Source of the DNA: Paracoccus denitrificans
GTDB taxonomy: Bacteria > Pseudomonadota > Alphaproteobacteria > Rhodobacterales > Rhodobacteraceae
NCBI RefSeq assembly: GCF_900100045.1
Contig: NZ_FNEA01000020.1
Coordinates: 27,431-91,430 of the forward strand
Reading direction: 5' to 3'
DNA length: 64,000 bases
Under the pieces are notes generated by a model. It was given only the letters and a program-made list of their open reading frames with translations, searched no databases and was not told where the DNA came from. Positions 24,954 through 33,034 of this stretch are shown piece after piece (positions within the stretch are counted from its first letter, which is position 1; every line of letters starts with the position of its first letter). Made by a program: the position numbers and the translations under genes.

Positions 24954-25979
24954 TTACTCGGCGCCGGCCGCGGCCAGCATGGCGCGCGCGTCGTCCAGCA
25001 TCGCCTGTCCGTCCAGGCCGCGGCCGTCCATGGCCTTGACCCAACCGTCCACCACCGGCTGCACCGCGCTGCGCCATTCCTCCATCTGCTCGGCCGGGAT
25101 CACGTTGATCTGCGCGCCAGCGTCCAGGGCTTTCTGCCGTTCCTCGGCCTCGACCCGGTCCAGGGCCTCGCCGGCCAGCACCGCCAGGTTGGCACCGGAA
25201 TTGTCGTCGATCACCTTTTTCAGGTCGTCGGGCAGGCTGTCGTATTTCGCCCGGTTCATCACCAGCGCCATGACCGCGGTGGAAACGCCGCCGTTCTCGA
25301 CCCCGATTTCGCTATGGGCGTTGGTGATCTCGTTGACCCGCAGCGAGCCCACGACCTCCCACGGGATCTGGGCGCCGTCGATCACGCCGGTGGTCAGGGC
25401 CTGAGCGACCTCGGGCACCGGCATGCCCACCGCAGTGGCGCCCAGCGCGTTCAGCGCATCGGTCATCGCGCGCGAGGGGGCGCGGATCTTCTTGCCCTTG
25501 AGGTCGGCCAGCGAGGTGATCGGGCCGCTGCGCATGTGGAACTTGTAGCCCGCCGGGGCATGCAGCAAGAGCGGCTTCACCTGCCCCATCTCGTCGCCCA
25601 GGTATTTCGCCTGGAAGTCTTGCAGCGCGGCGGTGGTCTGGACGGCGGTGCCGGACATGAAGGGCAGCTCGAACACCTCGGCCACGGGGAAGCGGCCGGG
25701 CGTGTAGCCCAGCAGCGTCCAGGAAATGTCCACGATGCCGTCGCGGGCCTGGTCGAACAGCTGCGGCGGCTTGCCTCCCAATTGCATCGAGGGAAACAGT
25801 TGCACGTCGATGCGGCCGCCCGACTGTTCCTCGACGGCCTTTTCCCAGGGGATCAGGATCTCGGTTTGCAGCGGCGCATCGGCCGACAGGAAGTGATGGA
25901 CGCGCAGCGTCACATCGGCGGCAAAGGCCGCGCCGCCCAGCGAAAGCGAGGCGATGGCCGACAGGATCAGGGTTTTCAT
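24954..25979 (-). CDS. dctP: TRAP transporter substrate-binding protein (DctP type)
   Basis: A 341-residue periplasmic solute receptor. The first 20 residues are a Sec signal (KTLILSAIASLSLGGAAFA). The DctP fold is shown by HHFLSADAPLQTEILIPWEKAVEEQSGG, the RAPSRAMTDALNALGATAVGMPVPEVAQAL region with the ligand-binding arginine, and GVIDGAQIPWEV. It is encoded between pcaB and dctQ, pointing to an aromatic acid ligand. Confidence 0.93.
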   Translation of the reverse strand: MKTLILSAIASLSLGGAAFAADVTLRVHHFLSADAPLQTEILIPWEKAVEEQSGGRIDVQLFPSMQLGGKPPQLFDQARDGIVDISWTLLGYTPGRFPVAEVFELPFMSGTAVQTTAALQDFQAKYLGDEMGQVKPLLLHAPAGYKFHMRSGPITSLADLKGKKIRAPSRAMTDALNALGATAVGMPVPEVAQALTTGVIDGAQIPWEVVGSLRVNEITNAHSEIGVENGGVSTAVMALVMNRAKYDSLPDDLKKVIDDNSGANLAVLAGEALDRVEAEERQKALDAGAQINVIPAEQMEEWRSAVQPVVDGWVKAMDGRGLDGQAMLDDARAMLAAAGAE

Positions 25980-26000
25980 GGTTTCCTCCCGTTGCGTTGT

Positions 26001-27302
26001 TCAGATCGGTCGTGCGGCGCGCGCCTGGTCTGGCGCGGCGCCGGTCAGGTTTTCGGGCCGCAGCGCCTCGGCCCAGTCCCGGCCGGGCGCAAGCCGCGCC
26101 AGCGCATCGGCCAGCGTGGGCGCCTCGCCCCCGGCGACCTGCGCCAGCGCCTGCGCCACGATCCGCAGCGCCTCGGCGCGGGGCAGGGTCTGGGCCAGCA
26201 GAAAGCCTGCGGCCTCGGCCGCCATCCGTCCGCGGTCGGCGGCGAATGTGGCGGCGATACGGTCGGGCCGGGGAACCAGCGTTCCGGCCAGATCGCAAGC
26301 GATCCGCAGCGCCGCGGCCGAGCGTTCCAGCATTCCCGGCAGCAGGTTCCATTCCAGCCCCAGCGCGATGCCGTCGCGTTCCTGCGCATGGACCAGCGCC
26401 TGATGCATCCCCGCCAGATCGCCGGCATTCAGCCGCGCCAGCGTCGCCAGCGCCTCGGCCGCAACGGGGTTCTGCTTTTGCGGCATGGTGGACGAGCCGC
26501 CCCCTGCCCCGGCCGCAACCTCGGCGATTTCGCTTTGGCCAAGCTGCACCAGGTCAAGGCCCATCTTGCCAAGCGCGCCCGTGACCAGCGACAGCCATCC
26601 CGCCAGTTCCGCGATGCCGTCGCGGGCCGCGTGCCAGGGCCCCGCCGGCACCCCCAGCCCCAGCGCCGCCGCCATCGAGGCGCGCAGCGCCGGGCCGTGG
26701 CCGGCCAGCGCCGCCTCGGTCCCCGCCGCACCGTGCAGCGAGACCAGCAGCAGCCGCGGCCGCAGCTCGTCCAGCCGTTGCCGGTTGCGCGCCGCCATCC
26801 CGTGCCAGACCGCGATCTTGGCGCCCAGCGTGGTCGGTGCGGCGATCTGGTGGCGGGTGCGCGCCGGGATCGGCAGGTCGGCATGATCGGCGGCCTTCTG
26901 CACCAGCAGCGCCGTCAGTCGGTCCAGCCGCCCGCCCAACAGGTCCAGCGCCGCCACCAGTTGCAGCGCCAGCGCCGTGTCCACGATGTCCTGCGAGGTG
27001 GCGCCGTAATGGGCGAATGCCCCGGCCTCGCCCGCCGCGGATTTCAGCGCCGCGATGACCGGCTGCGCGGTAATGCCGGCCCGGGCCACCGCCGCGGCCA
27101 GTTCCGCCGGGTCGGGGTCCAGTGCCTCCGCCGCCTTGGCGATCACCTCGGCCGCCGCCGCCGGGATCGCCCCCAGATCGGCCTGCGCGCGGGCCAATGC
27201 GACCTCGACCCGCAGCATGGCCAGGATGGCCGAGCGATCCGACAGGATCGCTGCCATCTCGTCGTCGCCGTAAAGCTGTCCGAACAAGGTGCCCACCGCC
27301 AT
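26001..27302 (-). CDS. pcaB: 3-carboxy-cis,cis-muconate cycloisomerase
   Basis: A 433-residue member of the fumarase/aspartase superfamily. The superfamily signature GSSTMPQKQNP is present near residue 262, and HYGATSQDIVDTALALQL near residue 100 gives the second active-site region. PcaB converts beta-carboxymuconate, made by PcaGH, into gamma-carboxymuconolactone. It is a little shorter than the Pseudomonas enzyme. The ATG at 27302 overlaps the stop of the BKACE gene by one base. Confidence 0.93.
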   Translation of the reverse strand: MAVGTLFGQLYGDDEMAAILSDRSAILAMLRVEVALARAQADLGAIPAAAAEVIAKAAEALDPDPAELAAAVARAGITAQPVIAALKSAAGEAGAFAHYGATSQDIVDTALALQLVAALDLLGGRLDRLTALLVQKAADHADLPIPARTRHQIAAPTTLGAKIAVWHGMAARNRQRLDELRPRLLLVSLHGAAGTEAALAGHGPALRASMAAALGLGVPAGPWHAARDGIAELAGWLSLVTGALGKMGLDLVQLGQSEIAEVAAGAGGGSSTMPQKQNPVAAEALATLARLNAGDLAGMHQALVHAQERDGIALGLEWNLLPGMLERSAAALRIACDLAGTLVPRPDRIAATFAADRGRMAAEAAGFLLAQTLPRAEALRIVAQALAQVAGGEAPTLADALARLAPGRDWAEALRPENLTGAAPDQARAARPI

Positions 27303-28147
27303 CAGACCATCCGCAGCCCAAGGATCTGCCGCGCCTGCCGCCATGTCGCGACGGGGCGTTCGTATTTCTCGCACAGTTCGACCGCACGGCCGACCAGCGC
27401 GGCATTCGAGGGCGCCAGCCGGTCCCGGTCCAGCCGCACGTTGTCCTCGAGCCCGGTGCGTGCGTGCCCGCCCGAGGAGATCGCCCATTCGTTCAGCACG
27501 ATCTGGCTCGGCCCGATCCCGGCCGCGCACCAGGGCGCGTCCTCGCCGAAGAGCCGCCTGACCGTATGGATGTAATAGTCGAAGACGTCGCGGTCGGCGG
27601 GCATGGCGTTCCTGACCCCCATCACGAATTGCACATAGGGGGTGCCGGCCAGCCGCCCGTCCCCGGCCATCCTTTTCGCTTGCAGGATATGGGACAGGTC
27701 GAACGCCTCGATTTCCGGCTTGATGTCGTATTTCAGCATCTCGGCGGCCAGCCAGTCCACCAGGTCCGGCGGGTTTTCATAGACCCGGGTCGGGAAGTTG
27801 TTGGACCCCACGGACAAGGACGCCATGTCGGGACAAAGCGGCAGCATGGCCCCCCGCGCCTGCCCCGCCCCCGACCGCCCGCCGGTCGAAAGCTGGACGA
27901 TCATGCCGGGGCAATGCCTCTCCAGCCCTTCCTTCAGTGCGGCGAAGCGGTCCGGGTCGCTGGTCGGGCGCCCCTCGTCGTCGCGGACATGGCAATGGGC
28001 GATCGAGGCGCCGGCCTCGAACGCCTCATGCGTCGATTCGACCTGTTCGGCCAAGGTGATCGGCACCGCCGGGTTGTTTTCCTTGGTCGGCAGGCTGCCG
28101 GTGATGGCGACGCAGATGATGCAGGGTTTGCCGGCCGGGTCAGACAT
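27302..28147 (-). CDS. BKACE family beta-keto acid cleavage enzyme (DUF849)
   Basis: A 281-residue TIM-barrel Zn enzyme. The metal motif is seen as SIAHCHVRDDEGRPTSD (the HxH), with VQLSTGGRSG and a glutamate in KPEIEAFD. BKACE enzymes transfer the acyl part of a beta-keto acid: beta-keto acid plus acetyl-CoA gives acetoacetate and a new acyl-CoA. Here the gene lies between pcaG and pcaB, and no pcaI, pcaJ or pcaF is in the operon. The inferred reaction is beta-ketoadipate plus acetyl-CoA to acetoacetate plus succinyl-CoA, replacing both the transferase and the thiolase. The start at 28147 overlaps the end of pcaG. Confidence 0.88.
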   Translation of the reverse strand: MSDPAGKPCIICVAITGSLPTKENNPAVPITLAEQVESTHEAFEAGASIAHCHVRDDEGRPTSDPDRFAALKEGLERHCPGMIVQLSTGGRSGAGQARGAMLPLCPDMASLSVGSNNFPTRVYENPPDLVDWLAAEMLKYDIKPEIEAFDLSHILQAKRMAGDGRLAGTPYVQFVMGVRNAMPADRDVFDYYIHTVRRLFGEDAPWCAAGIGPSQIVLNEWAISSGGHARTGLEDNVRLDRDRLAPSNAALVGRAVELCEKYERPVATWRQARQILGLRMV

Positions 28148-28850
28148 CGAAGAACACCGTCTCGTCCTCGCCCTGCAGGCGAATGTCGAAGCGATAGACC
28201 GGGACACCGTCGCGCATGGTGCGTTTCGCGATCAGCGTGGCGCGGCGGCGTTCCCATTCGATCAGGTTCAGCACCGGATCGGTGGCGTTGGCCGGAGCCT
28301 CGTCGTCGAAATATATCCGAGTGTTCAGGCCGATATTGATGCCCCGGGCAACGATCCACAGGTTCAGGTGCGGCGCCATCGGGGCCGCGTCCTCCTGCGC
28401 GCGGCCCTGCCAGTCGGGATGGCTGTCGCGCACCCGCTGGCTGACGCCCGATTCCATGCGGGCCCGTGCCCTGACCGGGCCCGGCTTGACGGTGTCAAAG
28501 CCCCATTCGCCGGTCTCGAAATCGGTGATGACCCTGCCCCAGCCGCGAAAGCCCTCCTCGACCTCGCCGCCCGCCTCGGGATGGGCATAGATGCCGGCGG
28601 CATTGGCCTGCCAGACCTCGATCAGCACGTCCTTGACCGGGCTGCCGGTGCCGTCGATCACCACGCCCTCGACCCGGATGCGTTCGCCCGCGGCATTGGG
28701 TCCGGCAATGTCCCAGCCCAGTTCGCGGTCGAAGATCCGAAAGCCCGCCGCCCCCGGCGCCAGCCCGATATGGACATAGGGGCCGGCGGTCTGCGACGCG
28801 GTTTCCTGCAGGTATTGCGGGCGGTTGGCCCGTGCATCGACAACCTTCAT
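28140..28850 (-). CDS. pcaG: Protocatechuate 3,4-dioxygenase, alpha subunit
   Basis: A 236-residue intradiol dioxygenase subunit of the non-iron-binding (alpha) type. It begins with the family segment YLQETASQTAGPYVHIGLAPGAAG and continues with DGTGSPVKDVLIEVWQANAAGIYAHPEAGG and FRGWGRVITDFETGEWGF. It pairs with PcaH, whose stop overlaps its start by one base. It lacks the Tyr/His iron ligands that PcaH has, as alpha subunits do. The C-terminal YRFDIRLQGEDETVFFDV is the usual PcaG ending. Confidence 0.95.
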   Translation of the reverse strand: MKVVDARANRPQYLQETASQTAGPYVHIGLAPGAAGFRIFDRELGWDIAGPNAAGERIRVEGVVIDGTGSPVKDVLIEVWQANAAGIYAHPEAGGEVEEGFRGWGRVITDFETGEWGFDTVKPGPVRARARMESGVSQRVRDSHPDWQGRAQEDAAPMAPHLNLWIVARGINIGLNTRIYFDDEAPANATDPVLNLIEWERRRATLIAKRTMRDGVPVYRFDIRLQGEDETVFFDV

Positions 28851-29572
28851 CAGTTCCCCTCCAGCCGGTTCTCGAACATGGTCGAGCGGCGCCCGCGCAG
28901 CACGATGTCGAAACGATAGGCGATGCTGTCCAGCGGCACCGTGGCGTTCATGTCCAGCTTCGCGGTCAGGCGGTCGACGGCCTCGGGGTCCGGGATGGTC
29001 TGCACGATGGGGCAGATCGGGATCAGCGGGTCGCCCTCGAAGTAAAGCTGGGTGATCAGCCGCTGGCAGAAGGCATGGCCGAAGACCGAGACATGGATAT
29101 GCGCCGGGCGCCAGTTGTTGACCCAGTTGCGCCAAGGATAGGCGCCGGGCTTGATGGTGCGAAAGAAGTAATAGCCGTCCGCATCGGTGATGGTGCGCCC
29201 GCAGCCGCCGAAATTGGGGTCGATGGGGGCCAGATAGCTGTCCTTCTTGTGGCGATAGCGGCCGCCGGCATTGGCCTGCCACACCTCGACCAGCGTGTCG
29301 GGCACGGGCCGGGCATTTTCGTCCAGCACGCGGCCATGGACGATGATGCGTTCCCCGATGGGGTCGCCGTCCTTGGCGTAGTTCTTGATCAGGTCGTTGT
29401 CGATCGGGCTGATGTCGCCATGGCCGAAGGTCGGGCCGGTGATCTCCGACATCGAGCCTTGCAGGCTGATCAGGCTGAAGCGCGGGCTGCGCGCGACCGA
29501 GGTCTTGTAATCCGGCGTCAAAGCCGGCGGGTGGATGCGCCGGTCGCGCTGGTAATACTCGGCGGGGGTCAT
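28850..29572 (-). CDS. pcaH: Protocatechuate 3,4-dioxygenase, beta subunit
   Basis: A 240-residue intradiol dioxygenase subunit holding the ferric iron. The four iron ligands are seen: Y106 in GGRYRHK, Y145 in GAYPWRNW, H158 and H160 in RPAHIHVS. With PcaG it cleaves protocatechuate to beta-carboxy-cis,cis-muconate. The start at the ATG at 29572 ([10 protein letters not shown]) agrees with known PcaH length; GGAGGAGAGCC precedes it. It overlaps the end of pcaC by four bases. Confidence 0.96.
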   Translation of the reverse strand: MTPAEYYQRDRRIHPPALTPDYKTSVARSPRFSLISLQGSMSEITGPTFGHGDISPIDNDLIKNYAKDGDPIGERIIVHGRVLDENARPVPDTLVEVWQANAGGRYRHKKDSYLAPIDPNFGGCGRTITDADGYYFFRTIKPGAYPWRNWVNNWRPAHIHVSVFGHAFCQRLITQLYFEGDPLIPICPIVQTIPDPEAVDRLTAKLDMNATVPLDSIAYRFDIVLRGRRSTMFENRLEGN

Positions 29573-30000
29573 CGGCTCTCCTCCTCTTCCATCTCGGCAA
29601 AGGTCTGCTTGGCCAGTTTCAGCGCGTGGTTCGCCCTGGGCACGCCGCAATAGATGGCGACATGCTGGAACGCCTCGACGACGTCGCGCCGGCTGGCTCC
29701 GGTGCGGGCGGTGGCGCGGATATGCATGGGGATCTCCTCCCAGTTGCCGGTCGCCGCCAGCAGCGCCAGCGTCAGCATGGAACGCTCGCGCCGGCTGATG
29801 CCGTCCGAGGCCCAGACCGTGCCCCAGGCGGATATCGTGATCAGGTCCTGGAACGGCCGGTCGAGATCCGAGGTCTGCTCTTCGGCCCGGTCCACATGCG
29901 TATCACCCAGCACCTCGCGGCGGGTTTTCATGCCGGTCGCATGGCGGTCGGGGACGGGATGGTCGGGGACGCCATGGTCGGGGACGGGGCAATCAGACAT
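29569..30000 (-). CDS. pcaC: 4-carboxymuconolactone decarboxylase
   Basis: A 143-residue AhpD-like-fold decarboxylase; the core (about residues 30-135) carries [34 protein letters not shown] and [18 protein letters not shown]. It converts gamma-carboxymuconolactone to beta-ketoadipate enol-lactone. From the ATG at 30000 the N-terminus contains a short VPDH/VPD repeat caused by three copies of GGTCGGGGACG in the DNA; a second start at 29931 ([10 protein letters not shown]) gives the usual family length, and I cannot choose with certainty. Confidence 0.92.
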   Translation of the reverse strand: MSDCPVPDHGVPDHPVPDRHATGMKTRREVLGDTHVDRAEEQTSDLDRPFQDLITISAWGTVWASDGISRRERSMLTLALLAATGNWEEIPMHIRATARTGASRRDVVEAFQHVAIYCGVPRANHALKLAKQTFAEMEEEESR

Positions 30001-30781
30001 GGCCGATGTCCTTGAAAAAACGGTTGAGGATGGCCGCATGGGCGGCGGGCGCCTCCACGCAGGGAATATGCGCGGCATCCGCGATCAGGTCGAAGCGCGC
30101 GCCGGGGATCAGCGCGGCGGTGGCCTGCACCAGATCCGGCGGGGTCGAGCCGTCCAGCCCGCCCGCGATCACCTGCACCGGCAGGTCCAGCGCACGGGCC
30201 GCATCGGTCAGGTCGGCCCCGGCAATGGCCTGGCAGCAGGCGACATAGCCCCCCTGCGGCTGTCGGGCGAGCATCCGGCGCCAAGGCGCGTCAAGCCCCT
30301 TGGCCCGGAAGGCGGGCGAGAACCAGCGCTCCATCGTCGGCGCCGCGATACTGGCCAGCCCCTCGTCGCGGATCGCCTGGATCCGGGCGTTCCACATCGC
30401 CGCATCGCCGATCCTGGCGGCCGAGTTCGACACCACCAGCCCCGCCAGCAGGCCCGGATGGCGGGCGGCCAGCGACAGGCCGATCAGCCCGCCGATGGAC
30501 AGGCCCACGAAGACCACCCGCCCCAGCCCCAGCGCCGAGATCAGCGCCGCGGCGTCGTCGGCCAGCATCTCGATGCCGTAGGGGCCGGACGTTTCCTGGG
30601 ACAGCCCGTGGCCGCGCTTGTCATAGCGCACCAGCCGCAGGCCCGGCGCCAGATGCGGGATCAGCCCGTCCCAGACCCGCAGGTCGGTGCCCAGCGAATT
30701 CGCAAAGACCACCGCCGGCCCGGTTTCCGGTCCCGACACCGCGACATGCAGATCCGCGCCGTTTGCCATGATCGTCCGCAT
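29993..30781 (-). CDS. pcaD: 3-oxoadipate enol-lactonase
   Basis: A 262-residue alpha/beta hydrolase. The nucleophile serine is in VFVGLSIGGLIG, the aspartate in VIAGGLDGSTPP and the histidine in DAAHIPCVEAP. PcaD opens the enol-lactone to beta-ketoadipate. The ATG at 30781 overlaps the stop of pobA by one base; MANGADL at 30769 is an alternative start. The order pobA-pcaD-pcaC-pcaH-pcaG-BKACE-pcaB is one transcription unit. Confidence 0.94.
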   Translation of the reverse strand: MRTIMANGADLHVAVSGPETGPAVVFANSLGTDLRVWDGLIPHLAPGLRLVRYDKRGHGLSQETSGPYGIEMLADDAAALISALGLGRVVFVGLSIGGLIGLSLAARHPGLLAGLVVSNSAARIGDAAMWNARIQAIRDEGLASIAAPTMERWFSPAFRAKGLDAPWRRMLARQPQGGYVACCQAIAGADLTDAARALDLPVQVIAGGLDGSTPPDLVQATAALIPGARFDLIADAAHIPCVEAPAAHAAILNRFFKDIGHV

Positions 30782-31950
30782 CAGTAAGGCAACCCCACAT
30801 AGTTTTCGGCGAATGCGCGCTGCTGCGATTCGTTGTCGCGCAGGAAGGCGATATCGGCCTTTTGCATCTTCAGGTCGAACGGGCTCTGGTGGGGATAGCG
30901 GTGCAGCAGGCCGCTGAACCACCAGCTGAAGCGTTCGGCCTTCCACACGCGCAGCAGCGCCTTTTCGGAATAGCGGTCGATGCCCTCGCTGTCCTTGTCC
31001 CGGTAATATTGCACCAGCCCGTTATACAGGTATTGCACGTCGCTGGCCGCCGTGTTCAGCCCCTTGGCGCCGGTCGGCGGCACGATATGGGCGGCGTCGC
31101 CGCACAGGAACAGCCGGCCCCAGCGCATCGGCTCGGTCACGAACGAGCGCAGCGGCGCGATGGATTTCTCGATCGAGGGCCCCGTGACCAGCCGGTCGGC
31201 CACGTCTTCGGGCAGGCGGCGGCGAAGCTCGTCCCAGAAGGCGGCGTCGGTCCAGTCGCTGGTATGGTCCGACAGCGCGCATTGGATGTAATAGCGCGAC
31301 AGGTTGGCGTTGCGCATGGAGCACAGGGCAAAGCCGCGGTCGGAACTGGTGTAGATCAGTTCCTCGTGGACCGGGGGCGTTTCCGACAGGATGCCCAGCC
31401 AGCCGAAGGGATAGGTCTTTTCGTATTCGCGCCGGACGTCCAGCGGGATGGTCTGCCGGCTGATGCCGTGGAACCCGTCGCAGCCGGCGACGAAATCGCA
31501 ATCGATGCGGCGGCCTTGCCCGGCGCGGGTATAGGTCACATGCGGGCGGTCGCTGTCGGCATCGTGGATCACCACGTCCTCGACCTCGAAGATGGTCTGC
31601 GCGCCTGCGGCCTCGCGCGCGTCGTAAAGATCGCGCGTCACCTCGGTCTGGCCATAGACCACCACCGGCGTGCCGGTCAGCTGCTTGAAGTCGATGTGGA
31701 ACATGCCGCCGTCCCAGGCGATCTGGGTGCCGTCATGAACGAAGCCCTCGCGGTGCAGCCGGTCGGAGACGCCCGCTTCCTCCATCAGCCGGACAAGGCC
31801 GGTCTCCAGCACGCCGGCCCGGATGCGGCCCAGCACATAGTCCCGCGTCTTGCGCTCCAGCACCACCGCCTCGATGCCCTTGCGGTGCAGAAGCTGGCCC
31901 AGAAGCAGCCCCGACGGCCCGCCACCGATGATAACGACCTGAGTGCGCAT
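30781..31950 (-). CDS. pobA: 4-hydroxybenzoate 3-monooxygenase
   Basis: A 389-residue FAD-dependent aromatic hydroxylase. The FAD-binding GGGPSG motif opens the protein, the conserved RIRAGVLE follows near residue 42, and the second FAD motif is GRLFLCGDAAHIVPPTGAKGLN near residue 280. Length and sequence match PobA, which makes protocatechuate from 4-hydroxybenzoate with NADPH. AGAGGGAGGAC precedes the ATG. The first gene of the operon, divergent from pcaQ across 91 bases. Confidence 0.96.
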   Translation of the reverse strand: MRTQVVIIGGGPSGLLLGQLLHRKGIEAVVLERKTRDYVLGRIRAGVLETGLVRLMEEAGVSDRLHREGFVHDGTQIAWDGGMFHIDFKQLTGTPVVVYGQTEVTRDLYDAREAAGAQTIFEVEDVVIHDADSDRPHVTYTRAGQGRRIDCDFVAGCDGFHGISRQTIPLDVRREYEKTYPFGWLGILSETPPVHEELIYTSSDRGFALCSMRNANLSRYYIQCALSDHTSDWTDAAFWDELRRRLPEDVADRLVTGPSIEKSIAPLRSFVTEPMRWGRLFLCGDAAHIVPPTGAKGLNTAASDVQYLYNGLVQYYRDKDSEGIDRYSEKALLRVWKAERFSWWFSGLLHRYPHQSPFDLKMQKADIAFLRDNESQQRAFAENYVGLPY

Positions 31951-32006
31951 GACAGTCCTCCCTCTGTCGCCGAACTTGACCTGTCACGCACCGCAAGTAA
32001 AATGAG

Positions 32007-32025
32007 TAATCGGGTTTGACGATTA
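32007..32025. promoter_or_regulatory. Probable PcaQ binding site
   Basis: An inverted repeat TAATC-N9-GATTA in the 91-base interval between pobA and pcaQ, on an AT-rich stretch. Its size and symmetry suit a LysR operator. It lies 57 bases before the pobA start and 16 before pcaQ, so it could serve activation of pobA and autorepression of pcaQ. Confidence 0.55.
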
Positions 32026-32041
32026 TCAGAAACGGCAAGTA

Positions 32042-33034
32042 TTGGAGCGCAGGATCCGGCTGAGACATGTGCAGGCCTTTGTCGAGATCGTCCGCCAGGG
32101 CAATCTCAAGCGTGCGGCCGAGGCGCTGTATCTGACCCAACCGGCGATTTCGCGCACCATCGCCGAGCTGGAGGAGATCGTCGGAGCAAGGCTGATGACC
32201 CGCAGCCGGCGCGGCGTGGCGCTGACCGCGCAGGGCGAATTCTTCCACGGCTATGCGCTGAACGCGCTGTCAGCGCTGTCGCAGGGGCTGGCGGGAATTT
32301 CCGGCGAGGTGCAGGCGGCCGAGCTGTCCCTGCGGGTCGGGGCGCTGCCTTCGGTCTTGGCGCGGCTGATGCCCGAGGTGGTCGCCGAACTGCAGCAGAC
32401 CGCGCCGCATCTGCGGCTGTCCATCGCGGATGGCGGGCATGGGCATCTGATGGGATTGCTGCGTTCGGACGACCTTGACGTGGTGATCGGCCGGCTGGGT
32501 GCGCCCGAAACCATGCAGGGGCTGAGCTTCACCCAGCTTTACCTGGAGGATGTTGCGGTTGTGGTCCGGCCCGGCCATCCGATCCTGTCCGATCCCGACC
32601 TGCGCCGGATCGGCGATTATCCGGTGATCTACCCGACCGAGACCGCCGCGATCCACCCTTTCGTGGAACGGCTGCTGATCGCGCATGGCATCCTGCGCCC
32701 CGCCCGGCGGATCGAGACCGTCTCGGATGCATTCGGCCGCGTCTTTACCCGGCAGGGCGATGCGGTTTGGTTCATCTCGGCCGGGGTGGTGGCGCGCGAG
32801 ATCGCCGAGGGGCGGCTGGTGCGGCTGCCCCTGGACACGACGCTGACGCAGGGTCCGGTCGGGCTGATGACCCGCGCCAGCCAGCCCGAGACCAATGCCC
32901 AGCTGTTGTTCCGTCAGGCGGTGATGCGGGTGATCGCCGACGGCTTCGGGCCGCGACCAGGGCCGGGACCGGCAGATGCCGGCCCGACCCGCGGCCAGGA
33001 CGCAGGCAAGGCCGGCCGCCGCACCGCGACCTAG
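32042..33034 (+). CDS. pcaQ: LysR regulator of the pca operon
   Basis: A 330-residue LysR protein whose N-terminus is close to PcaQ: RRIRLRHVQAFVEIVRQGNLKRAAEALYLTQPAISRTIAELEEIVGARL. PcaQ proteins activate pca operons with beta-carboxymuconate or related intermediates as inducer. The start codon is a TTG at 32042; no ATG fits the conserved N-terminus. The last 30 residues (GPRPGPGPADAGPTRGQ onwards) are a Pro/Gly-rich tail outside the usual family length. Its stop overlaps the stop of mobA by a few bases. Confidence 0.88.
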   Translation: MERRIRLRHVQAFVEIVRQGNLKRAAEALYLTQPAISRTIAELEEIVGARLMTRSRRGVALTAQGEFFHGYALNALSALSQGLAGISGEVQAAELSLRVGALPSVLARLMPEVVAELQQTAPHLRLSIADGGHGHLMGLLRSDDLDVVIGRLGAPETMQGLSFTQLYLEDVAVVVRPGHPILSDPDLRRIGDYPVIYPTETAAIHPFVERLLIAHGILRPARRIETVSDAFGRVFTRQGDAVWFISAGVVAREIAEGRLVRLPLDTTLTQGPVGLMTRASQPETNAQLLFRQAVMRVIADGFGPRPGPGPADAGPTRGQDAGKAGRRTAT

